DNA from: an uncultured Collinsella sp.
GTDB taxonomy: Bacteria; Actinomycetota; Coriobacteriia; Coriobacteriales; Coriobacteriaceae
DNA: 51,304 bases
Assembly: GCA_937982065.1 (NCBI GenBank)
Contig: CALJMO010000024.1
Span: 1 to 51,304 of the forward strand
Direction of reading: 5' to 3'
A program made the translations under genes and the position numbers. Positions within the stretch are counted from its first letter, which is position 1, and the number at the start of each line of letters is the position of its first letter. Shown piece by piece: positions 35,841-43,426 of this stretch. The notes beneath the pieces are model-generated. The model saw only the letters and a program-made list of their open reading frames with translations. It was not told the origin of the DNA and did not search any database.

Positions 35841-37367
35841 ATGGAATCGACTGATGTACTGGTAATTGGATCTGGCATTGCGGGCCTTTGCGCCGCCATC
35901 GAAGCGGCACGCACGGGTGCAACCGTCACTGTGGCAAGCGCCGGCAAGACTATGAGTGGATCGAGCTTCTTCCCCGGAACCTGGGGCCTAGGGCTTATCG
36001 GACCCGTTAACGAAGACGATGAACAGGACCTCATCGACACCATTCAGACCGTCGGCGGCGGCGTTGCCGACCCCGAACTCGTCCAAACGTTCGTCCACTG
36101 CATTCCCCAAGCGATTGACTGGCTCGAACAGGATCTGGGCGTAGAACTCCAGCACCCGCAAAGCGCCGAGAGCGCCCAGCAAAAGCAATTTATCCCTTGC
36201 TTTGACCATAAGACACGCATGTGGCGCGGCCTCACCCGCAAGCCCCTTGAGGACGCTCTGACGACCCGGATCGAGTCACTCGGCATTCGCCTGCTCCCCC
36301 GCCATGAGCTTATCGACCTTGTTGAGGACACGAACGGCAGAATAACCGGAACCGTACTCTACGACCTTACCGAAAATCGAATCGTGCCCTTTGCTGCCAA
36401 GGCCACGATCATCGCAGCCGGTGGCACAGGCGGCCTGTTCGAGCGCAGCCTTACGTCGGCTGATGTGCTCAGCTCCTCGCAGGCCATCGCACTGGCGCAC
36501 GGCGCATCGCTTGCTAATATAGAGTTCATGCAGATGATGCCCGGCTTCATCGAGCCCAGGCGTAACTTGGTCTTCAACGAGAAAACCTGGCGCTACGTGC
36601 ATGTAGACCAGCCGGTAGATATTGCCGACGACAAGCTGGACGACCTGCTCGAGCAGCGCTCTGGATATGGTCCCTTCACGTCACGCTTGGCCTCCCGCGC
36701 TATCGATCTCGTCATCGATCAGGCAGGTGTCGAAGGCCTGGCACTCCACTACGACTTCCCCCGCGAGGATGTCCCAGAGTTTGTGCAGACCTTTGCCACC
36801 TGGCTGCAAGACGAGCACGGCATCGCTCCGACTGACGAGATGCGCGTTGCGATGTATGCCCACGCCGCTAATGGCGGCATCAAGATCGATAAGACCGCGT
36901 ACACGGGCGTTGAGGGTCTCTACGCTTGCGGCGAGGCGACAGGCGGCATGCACGGAGCCGACCGCATTGGTGGCTTGTCAAGCGCCAACGGCATCGTGTT
37001 CGGGCGCATCGCAGGCGCATCGGCAGCCCTTGCAGCGCAGAAAGAGCCTGAGGCGGCCCTGAAGGCGGATATCACCCTCCCCCAGTACGGCATTGCCGCA
37101 ACAGATGCCGAACGCCTGACACACAGCCTTAGGCACACGATGAGCACCTTTTGCATGATCAACAGGACCGAAACAGGCCTATCCGAGGCCCTGCAACAGC
37201 TTGAAAGCCTGCAAGACGAAGCCACGGCTCTAAATAAGCCACATGCCAACGACAGCGAAATCGCTGCCCTCGCCCGCCTGCAATCGCAGATTCAACTAGC
37301 ACAGGAAATGGTCAAAGCCATGCGCAAGCGGACCGAAAGCCTGGGTTCGCACTATCGAGCGGACTAA
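35841..37367 (+). CDS. FAD-dependent oxidoreductase of the NadB/FrdA family
   Basis: 508 residues. The N terminus has the Rossmann FAD motif VIGSGIAGLCAA. The C-terminal region shows ACGEATGGMHGADRIGG and SSANGIVFGR, the pattern of L-aspartate oxidase, succinate dehydrogenase and fumarate reductase flavoproteins. It lacks the TAT signal seen in secreted reductases. No NadA/NadC or iron-sulfur partner gene is adjacent, so the substrate is open: L-aspartate oxidation or fumarate-type reduction are both possible. ATG 35841 has AAAGGA upstream. Confidence 0.8.
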   Translation: MESTDVLVIGSGIAGLCAAIEAARTGATVTVASAGKTMSGSSFFPGTWGLGLIGPVNEDDEQDLIDTIQTVGGGVADPELVQTFVHCIPQAIDWLEQDLGVELQHPQSAESAQQKQFIPCFDHKTRMWRGLTRKPLEDALTTRIESLGIRLLPRHELIDLVEDTNGRITGTVLYDLTENRIVPFAAKATIIAAGGTGGLFERSLTSADVLSSSQAIALAHGASLANIEFMQMMPGFIEPRRNLVFNEKTWRYVHVDQPVDIADDKLDDLLEQRSGYGPFTSRLASRAIDLVIDQAGVEGLALHYDFPREDVPEFVQTFATWLQDEHGIAPTDEMRVAMYAHAANGGIKIDKTAYTGVEGLYACGEATGGMHGADRIGGLSSANGIVFGRIAGASAALAAQKEPEAALKADITLPQYGIAATDAERLTHSLRHTMSTFCMINRTETGLSEALQQLESLQDEATALNKPHANDSEIAALARLQSQIQLAQEMVKAMRKRTESLGSHYRAD

Positions 37368-37528
37368 GCCGAGCACCCCTCCAGAGCAGAACACAACTTC
37401 TCGATATTAATGGGTCCCGTGAACTCAAAGCGACACAGGGCCCATTCGTGTCCGCGCGGGCAAATATACTCATTCTGAATACGGAGTCGACATAGTCCAC
37501 GTAGACAAACGAACAGAAAGGAAGAGAT

Positions 37529-38389
37529 ATGGACAGCAGGGATATCGAGAAATGGCGTGTCGAACTTGACAGCTACGCCCATGTAGAAGACGGCGTTGAG
37601 TATTGGCTCGCACGCGATTTAATGGAACCCCTCGGATACACCCAATGGCGTAATTTTGAGACTGCAGTTAAGAGATCCATGGCATCGTGTGACACCAATA
37701 AAATGCCTGTTGCCGCCCATTTTGCTGAGGCCAGCAAAATGGTAGATGCCGGCATCGCCAAACGAGCCGTAAAAGACTACAAGCTGACGCGCTACGCATG
37801 CTATTTAATCGCCCAAAACGGAGACCCAAACAAGCCAGAGATCGCGCTCGCCCAGGCATACTTTGCCGTGCAGACGCGCCGCCAAGAGCTCATAGAGCAG
37901 CGCTTCGCAGAGATTCAGCGCTTGCAGGCGCGCCACTCGCTATCCGATTCAGAGAAACAGCTCTCGGGTATTGCGTTCAAACGCGGCGTGGACTCCAAAG
38001 GATTCGCGATCATCAAGTCGAAGGGCGATGAGGCGTTATTCGGCGGCAGAAGCACGGCGGAAATGAAGCAGCAGCTCGGCGTACCCAAGAGCGCGGCATT
38101 GGCGGACAGGTTAGCCGATGTCCTCATCAAAGCAAAGGACCTCACGAACTCGATGACGGCCTTCAACGCCGAGGAACACGACTTGTACGGTCTGGACCAG
38201 ATCAAACAAGAACACGTCGAGAACAACACGAGCGTGCGTGGCAGCCTCATCGACCGCGGAATTGTTCCCGAGAACCTACCGCCTGCCGAGGATACAAAAA
38301 AGCTCGAGCGTCGCGTGAAGGCAGACGAGAAGAAACTCAAGGAGGGTACTGACGGTTTCACCGATCCCCAGGGTAGACTCAATCTGTGA
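37529..38389 (+). CDS. dinD: DNA damage-inducible protein DinD-like
   Basis: 286 residues. The N-terminal part is BRO-N-like (YWLARDLMEPLGYTQWRNFE) and the rest matches DinD: LTRYACYLIAQNGDPNKPE, AYFAVQTRRQE and later NNTSVRGSLIDRGI. E. coli DinD inhibits RecA filament exchange and is SOS-regulated. A single CGAAC at 37508 resembles half of a Gram-positive LexA box, but the other half is missing. Such genes often travel with accessory DNA. A ribosome site (AGAAAGGAAG) precedes the ATG. Confidence 0.85.
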   Translation: MDSRDIEKWRVELDSYAHVEDGVEYWLARDLMEPLGYTQWRNFETAVKRSMASCDTNKMPVAAHFAEASKMVDAGIAKRAVKDYKLTRYACYLIAQNGDPNKPEIALAQAYFAVQTRRQELIEQRFAEIQRLQARHSLSDSEKQLSGIAFKRGVDSKGFAIIKSKGDEALFGGRSTAEMKQQLGVPKSAALADRLADVLIKAKDLTNSMTAFNAEEHDLYGLDQIKQEHVENNTSVRGSLIDRGIVPENLPPAEDTKKLERRVKADEKKLKEGTDGFTDPQGRLNL

Positions 38390-38436
38390 AAGCGGCCGCG
38401 CCCTTTCGGGTTCGACCCCATGCGAGGTTAACAAAA

Positions 38437-38463
38437 AAGCGACCAGCCTAAGCCAGTCGCTTT
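38437..38463 (-). terminator. Terminator of the tRNA operon
   Basis: On the minus strand GCGACTGGC / GCTGGTCGC around TTAG is followed by TTTTTT, 10 bp past the first tRNA-Lys. Confidence 0.7.
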
Positions 38464-38472
38464 ACCATGCTT

Positions 38473-38548
38473 TGGTGGGCCGTCAGGGGGTCGAACCCTG
38501 GACCTTGGGATTAAGAGTCCCCTGCTCTACCAACTGAGCTAACGACCC
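38473..38548 (-). tRNA. tRNA-Lys (CTT), copy 1
   Basis: 76 nt with encoded CCA. The acceptor pairs GGGTCGT with ACGGCCC (one G-T wobble), and the anticodon loop reads CTCTTAA. The T-loop is TTCGACC, one base different from copy 2 (TTCGAAC). Confidence 0.95.
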
Positions 38549-38591
38549 AAAGCTAAAGTCCGTTGTGGCGGACTTTAGAGGAGATATCGTG

Positions 38592-38667
38592 TGGTGGGCC
38601 GTCAGGGGTTCGAACCCTGGACCTTGGGATTAAGAGTCCCCTGCTCTACCAACTGAGCTAACGACCC
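38592..38667 (-). tRNA. tRNA-Lys (CTT), copy 2
   Basis: 76 nt with encoded CCA, identical to copy 1 apart from one T-loop base. The T-arm CAGGG TTCGAAC CCCTG is canonical. It is separated from copy 1 by 43 bp. Confidence 0.95.
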
Positions 38668-38689
38668 GATATCAACACGAAGCAAAAAC

Positions 38690-38766
38690 TGGGGTGGGTA
38701 AAGGGACTCGAACCCTCGACCTACGGGACCACAACCCGTCGCTCTAGCCAACTGAGCTACACCCAC
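38690..38766 (-). tRNA. tRNA-His (GTG)
   Basis: 77 nt with encoded CCA. The anticodon loop is TTGTGGT, the discriminator is C73, and a G occupies the -1 position (38767), as required for tRNA-His. It is probably cotranscribed with the two tRNA-Lys genes. Confidence 0.95.
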
Positions 38767-38932
38767 CGTGTCCTGTGCGCTTCGCGCTCGACTATTATTG
38801 CAAGGAACGCCACGCGATGCAAGCCCCAATTTTCAAGAATTTTGAAAAGAGTTTTTCGAGACCATTTCGAGCAAATCCCACCGGTTTCATGGGAGTAAAC
38901 TTGCCCCACTGCAAATCCTCGAAAGGACCGTC

Positions 38933-40114
38933 ATGAAAGAACTCTCCAACCGCACGGCAAGATTTACCGATTCGGTCATCCGCCGCATGACACGCATCTC
39001 CAATAAGTATGGCGCTGTCAATCTCTCGCAGGGCTTCCCTGACTTCGATCCCCCAGCGCAGCTGCTCGATAGCCTCAGCGCCATCGCCAGCGACCCCAAG
39101 CCGCTCTATCACCAGTACTCCATCACCTGGGGCTCCCAGGCCATGCGCGAGGCGCTCGCCGCCAAACAGGAGCACTTTATGGGCATGCCGGTGAACCCCA
39201 ACGAGAATATCGTAGTCACCTGCGGCTCCACCGAGGCCATGATGGCCGCCATGATGACGGTCACAAACCCCGGAGACAAGGTCGTCATCTTCTCGCCGTT
39301 CTACGAGAACTACGGCGCCGACACGATCCTTTCGGGTGCCGAGCCCATCTACGTGCCGCTCAACCCGCCCACATTCGACTTTGACCGCGAGACACTCGAG
39401 GCGGCCTTCCGAGACAACGACCCCAAGGCCATCGTCCTGTGCAATCCTTCCAACCCCTGCGGCAAGGTCTTTACGCGCGAGGAGCTCACCTTTATCGCCG
39501 ACCTGTGCAAAAAGTACGACGCGTACTGCATCACCGACGAAGTCTACGAGCACATCGTCTACGCGCCCCATGAGCACGTCTATATGGCCACGCTGCCCGG
39601 CATGTTCGAGCGAACCATCAGCTGCAGCTCGCTGTCTAAGACGTACTCCATCACCGGCTGGCGTCTGGGCTACACCATCGCCCCGGCCCAGATCACCGAG
39701 CGTATCAAGAAGGTCCACGACTTTCTCACCGTGGGTGCCGCCGCTCCCCTGCAGGAAGCCGTTGTCACCGCCCTCAACTTCGACGACAGCTATTACGATG
39801 AGGTCCTTAACCTCTATACCGCCAAACGCGACCTGTTCTGCCAGGGGCTCGATAGCATCGGTCTTGAGCATAACGTGCCGCAGGGCGCCTACTACGTGAT
39901 GATGGATATCTCTGAGTTTGGCTACGACAGCGACCTCGAGTTCTGCGAGGACCTCGCGTCTAAGGTGGGCGTGGGCGCCGTGCCCGGCTCGAGCTTCTTC
40001 CGCGAGCCCGTCAACCATCTGATTCGTTTCCACTTTGCCAAGCGAGACGAGACGCTCAACGCGGCGCTGGAGAACCTCAAGTCCCTGCGTGATAAAATCA
40101 AGCCGCGCGGGTAA
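38933..40114 (+). CDS. PLP-dependent aminotransferase, class I/II
   Basis: 393 residues, fold-type I aminotransferase. The N-terminal NLSQGFPDFDPP matches the kynurenine/methionine aminotransferase-like branch, and the PLP lysine is in SSLSKTYSITGWRLGY. VLCNPSNPCGKVF is the conserved loop that carries the Asn. Likely substrates are methionine, aromatic amino acids or glutamine. It is monocistronic between tRNAs and a terminator. The ATG has GAAAGGA upstream. Confidence 0.92.
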   Translation: MKELSNRTARFTDSVIRRMTRISNKYGAVNLSQGFPDFDPPAQLLDSLSAIASDPKPLYHQYSITWGSQAMREALAAKQEHFMGMPVNPNENIVVTCGSTEAMMAAMMTVTNPGDKVVIFSPFYENYGADTILSGAEPIYVPLNPPTFDFDRETLEAAFRDNDPKAIVLCNPSNPCGKVFTREELTFIADLCKKYDAYCITDEVYEHIVYAPHEHVYMATLPGMFERTISCSSLSKTYSITGWRLGYTIAPAQITERIKKVHDFLTVGAAAPLQEAVVTALNFDDSYYDEVLNLYTAKRDLFCQGLDSIGLEHNVPQGAYYVMMDISEFGYDSDLEFCEDLASKVGVGAVPGSSFFREPVNHLIRFHFAKRDETLNAALENLKSLRDKIKPRG

Positions 40115-40138
40115 GGACGGCCCAGCAACTAAAGCAAC

Positions 40139-40182
40139 CAAAGAAGCCCCGCACCGCCCGCCGCGTTGCGAGGCTTCTTTTT
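40139..40182 (+). terminator. Terminator of the aminotransferase gene
   Basis: Stem AAGAAGCC with GGCTTCTT around a GC-rich interior, then TTTTT, 25 bp after the stop. Confidence 0.85.
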
Positions 40183-40253
40183 ATAGCGCTTTCTTAAATG
40201 GTTTAGAGCTCTATACTTTAGTCACGGAGCAACTCGTCCCAGAGAGGAATACT

Positions 40254-41144
40254 ATGGCAGAACAGCAGCTTATCGGAGCGCTCGAGGCCGGCGGCACCAA
40301 GATGGTCTGCGCCACGGGCTATGCAGACGGTACGGTCCTGGAGCGTGAGCAGATCGCGACCACGACCCCGCAGGAGACCGTTGAGGCCGTCAATGCATGG
40401 TTTGCCGACAAGGGCATCGCCGCGCTGGGCATCGGCGCCTTTGGACCCACCGCAGTCAACCCTGCCTCGCCCCAATACGGCAAGATCCTGGAGACGCCCA
40501 AAACGGCATGGCGCTACTTTGACCTGCTGGGCACCATCCAAAACGAGCTCAATATCCCCTGCGGCTACGATACCGACGTCAACGTCGCCTGCCTGGGCGA
40601 GGTCACCTTTGGTTGCGCCCAGGGCCTCACTGACGTTGTGTATCTGACCATCGGCACCGGCGTGGGCGCCGGCGTGCTCTCGGGCGGTAAGCTCGTGCAC
40701 GGCATGATGCATCCCGAGGCTGGCCACATCCTGGTCACGCGCGACCCGCGCGACACCATTGGCGAGCACAGCGCCTGCCCCTTCCACGACAACTGCCTAG
40801 AGGGCCTCATTGCCGGCCCCGGCGTTAAAAAGCGCTGGGATGGCAAGAACGCCGGAGACATGGCCGATGACCAGGAGGCCATGGACCTGCTCGCAGGCTA
40901 TCTGGCACAGGCGCTCATGACCTACACGCTGTGCTACGCGCCGCAAAAGATCATCATCGGCGGCGGTGTGGCCGACCACACCCCCATCGTGCCGCTCGCA
41001 CGCAAAAAGTGTGCCGAGATGCTCAACGGCTATATCGTCACGCCCGAGGTCAACGACATCGATAACTACATCGTCAACAACAGCCTCGAGGGCAAGCAGG
41101 GCATCATGGGCTGCCTGGCCCTGGGCGCACAGGCGCTTCAGTAG
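40254..41144 (+). CDS. ROK-family sugar kinase (fructokinase-like)
   Basis: 296 residues. The ATP-binding GALEAGGTKMVCATG is followed by GIGAFGP and TIGTGVGAGVL. The zinc site of ROK proteins is kept: HPEAGHILV, then HSACPFHDNCLEG. The GALEAGGTK start and the G-x-FGP element are typical of bacterial ROK fructokinases, so D-fructose is the probable substrate. The long upstream open frame is not coding; ATG 40254 has GAGAGGA 6 nt before it. Confidence 0.9.
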   Translation: MAEQQLIGALEAGGTKMVCATGYADGTVLEREQIATTTPQETVEAVNAWFADKGIAALGIGAFGPTAVNPASPQYGKILETPKTAWRYFDLLGTIQNELNIPCGYDTDVNVACLGEVTFGCAQGLTDVVYLTIGTGVGAGVLSGGKLVHGMMHPEAGHILVTRDPRDTIGEHSACPFHDNCLEGLIAGPGVKKRWDGKNAGDMADDQEAMDLLAGYLAQALMTYTLCYAPQKIIIGGGVADHTPIVPLARKKCAEMLNGYIVTPEVNDIDNYIVNNSLEGKQGIMGCLALGAQALQ

Positions 41145-41227
41145 CAGACGCACCCACGGGGCGTGGCACGCCCGGCAAATCCGACCTACGGAACGACGCC
41201 ACCACGCCTCATATAAGCCCTCAAATA

Positions 41228-41273
41228 AAAAAGGCCGCCTAGGACCAAACAATACGTCCTAGGCGGCCTTTTT
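41228..41273. terminator. Bidirectional terminator between the ROK kinase and VanZ genes
   Basis: A perfect 18-bp inverted repeat (AAAAAGGCCGCCTAGGAC and complement) with a 10-nt loop, A and T runs on both sides. It ends both convergent transcripts, and its right arm lies within the end of the VanZ gene. Confidence 0.93.
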
Positions 41274-41708
41274 GGCGCACATCAGCGACCGTAAGAGATA
41301 TCGGAGCACAACGCCCGTTGCCGCTCCACAGCAGTCGATCATCACATCGGTGATCATTCCAGCGCGTCCCGGCACAAAGAGCTGAATCGTCTCGTCGATC
41401 GAAGGAATCAGCAGCAGGAACACCGCCGTGGGCAGCAGCACGTCAAAGGTGCGCCGGCCCTCAAAATCAAAGGCGTGCGTTGCCAGGATGCCGAGCACCA
41501 TATACTCGGTAAAATGCGCGCACTTGCGAACAACAAAGTTGGTCACCCATTCATATGGAAGTCCCACGCCGTGCAGGAAACCGCGGATAGCTTCCATGAC
41601 CGTTAGACTCAGCGAGCCCGACCCCGAGCCGGGAACCAGCGAATTGCCCCAGATCAAGAGCGCCATCAGGCAGGTCACGACCGCCCATTTTCGATTGATC
41701 TTAACCAT
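41259..41708 (-). CDS. VanZ-like membrane protein
   Basis: 149 residues, with about four transmembrane helices. The family features are RKCAHFTEYMVLG in the second helix region and SIDETIQLFVPGRAGMITDVM. VanZ proteins are linked to teicoplanin tolerance and to wall-precursor biology, but the reaction is not known. The start at 41708 lies 8 nt after the stop of the low-complexity protein gene, with GGAGG 12 nt upstream, so the two form an operon. Confidence 0.85.
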   Translation of the reverse strand: MVKINRKWAVVTCLMALLIWGNSLVPGSGSGSLSLTVMEAIRGFLHGVGLPYEWVTNFVVRKCAHFTEYMVLGILATHAFDFEGRRTFDVLLPTAVFLLLIPSIDETIQLFVPGRAGMITDVMIDCCGAATGVVLRYLLRSLMCAKKAA

Positions 41709-41715
41709 GCAGAAG

Positions 41716-43116
41716 TTATGCCTCCGCGCGGAGCGGCGCAAAGCTGGCGGTACCGCCCTCGATAACGCTCAGATAGGCACGGCCCGTACGCTTGGCGGTA
41801 GAGGACTGCAGGCGCTCGATCTCTTCCTCGAGGATCTGATTGACGCGCTCGTGACGACGATTTTCCATAATGCCGGCGGCAATAGCCTCGGCTCGCTCGA
41901 TGCTCTCGCGCGAGATACGGGCAGTATCCTCGGGGAACACAGCACTGTGACGGCCGACATAGGCGGGGGCAGCAGGCTGAGGGGCAGCGACGGGAGCGGG
42001 GGCCGTAACAGGAGCAGGCTCGTCAATCTCATCCAGGATTGCGGTGGCGGCGGCCCACATGTCCTCGTGGCCCGAGTAATCGGCCATGGGGACATCAACC
42101 TCGAGCGAGGCATCTGGAAGGTCGCCGGTGTTGATGCGATCTTGGGCATCAATCGATGCGGTGATGGCTGCAGGCTCATCGAGGTCATCGAGATCGATGT
42201 CCGCGGCACCGGAGATGATAGGCATGCTGGCGAGGTTTGCATTGTACGGCGCAGCCTCAGCCGCCTGCTGCTGGGCAGGAGCGCCCCACAAAGAGCTTTC
42301 GGCGGCACGGCGGGCAGCAACGGCCTCCTCGTCAGCGGTCATGGCTTCATCAACGTACGAATTGTCGGCAGAAGCATTCGCGTCGCCCGAGGTAGCGTTG
42401 TACGCGTTATTGGCTGCCGCGTTGGCAACGAGTGCCACGAAAGCCGCCGTGCTGCCCGCAGGGGCGGCCTGGGAGCCCGACACGGCGCGTGCCGCGGCGG
42501 CGATGTCGTCGCGATTGAAGGAGCCGGTCTGCCCGCCGTTGGTGAGCTCGTCGATGGCGACTTGATAGACGTCGCGCGAGTGTGCAGGGTCGCAGCTCAC
42601 CGGCGAATCGTCGTCGAGCATACTGTCGATCATGGACCAAGCCTCGTCCTCGTCCATAGCATCTGCGGCTCGAGCGATGGTAGGGACACCATCATCGGCA
42701 TGACGGCGCTGGAACGCACCGGTCAGGCCGGAAAGGAATGCCGAGGTAGACTGCTCCGCCTGAGCCTGAGAAGCAGAAGCCGCAGCGTAAGGAGTCGCAT
42801 CCTGCTGCTGAGCTGGAATCGAGGCGGTCTTGAACTCGCTTTGATGCTGATTGAGATTGGCGGCACCGCCCATGGCATCGGGCTGGAACAGACGCTCTTC
42901 ACGCTGCGCACGATACTCGGAGATACCCAGCGAGGCGGCATAGATACCCACGCCCGCCACCGCGCCCACGGCGAAGGGAACCGCACCCGCCACGACCGTC
43001 TCGTTCACCGACGAAAACGGCAGCGTCGCGGCATACATAACCACGGGGGCGGCCAGGCCGATCCCGCACGAAAGTCCGGCAAGGACTGCTCGTTGTGTTG
43101 CATCAGAAGAAGCCAT
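41716..43116 (-). CDS. Membrane-anchored low-complexity protein, unknown function
   Basis: 466 residues. Residues 10-70 hold two hydrophobic helices (VLAGLSCGIGLAAPVVMYAA and VAGAVPFAVGAVAGVGIYAA) separated by a short loop. The rest is a 390-residue acidic, Ala/Asp/Glu/Gln-rich, probably disordered cytoplasmic region, with a more ordered C terminus (SIERAEAIAAGIMENRRHE...ILEEEIERL) that looks like a helix or coiled coil. I do not recognise the family. It sits between rho and vanZ, on their strand. The ATG at 43116 is set by GGGGAGAG 4 nt upstream. Confidence 0.7.
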   Translation of the reverse strand: MASSDATQRAVLAGLSCGIGLAAPVVMYAATLPFSSVNETVVAGAVPFAVGAVAGVGIYAASLGISEYRAQREERLFQPDAMGGAANLNQHQSEFKTASIPAQQQDATPYAAASASQAQAEQSTSAFLSGLTGAFQRRHADDGVPTIARAADAMDEDEAWSMIDSMLDDDSPVSCDPAHSRDVYQVAIDELTNGGQTGSFNRDDIAAAARAVSGSQAAPAGSTAAFVALVANAAANNAYNATSGDANASADNSYVDEAMTADEEAVAARRAAESSLWGAPAQQQAAEAAPYNANLASMPIISGAADIDLDDLDEPAAITASIDAQDRINTGDLPDASLEVDVPMADYSGHEDMWAAATAILDEIDEPAPVTAPAPVAAPQPAAPAYVGRHSAVFPEDTARISRESIERAEAIAAGIMENRRHERVNQILEEEIERLQSSTAKRTGRAYLSVIEGGTASFAPLRAEA

Positions 43117-43426
43117 GAGCTCTCCCCATCTTCCAGCACCCAAATCGCATCATTCAGTTGGCTGCGCGAGAGAAGATGAAGCGGGGCTATGCCCCAAAGC
43201 AACGGTATATGGTTCGTTTCATCTGCGTTTTCCGTCGCGAAGCTTAAAAGCTATTATGCGAAACCGCCCTGTCGATTGCAAGCGACGATGTCGGATTGAA
43301 ACGGGAAACCTGCTGCTTGCCAGTCTTATGGTCGATAACTGGCGCCGAGTGGCGATATAAAAAGGGCCGAGGCGCAAGCCCCGACCCTTCATCGCGCCGG
43401 CAATAACGCCGCGTGCGGTTGACGAC
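43117..43426. other. Intergenic region between the low-complexity protein gene and rho
   Basis: About 310 bp with the leader and presumed promoter of the minus-strand low-complexity protein gene and the rho terminator. I see no further gene and no clear promoter boxes. Confidence 0.5.
43364..43387 (-). terminator. Terminator of rho
   Basis: On the minus strand a GC-rich stem GGGTCGGGGC / GCCTCGGCCC with loop TTGC and then TTTTTA, 40 bp after the rho stop. Confidence 0.8.

Noticed and set aside
37500..37520. CGAAC upstream of dinD as a LexA box
   Set aside because: Only one half-site is present; the expected inverted half is missing.
38390..38425. GGGTTCGACCCC near the end of dinD, resembling a tRNA T-arm and so a possible attachment-site remnant
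   Set aside because: No further tRNA-like pairing and no integrase gene in the window.
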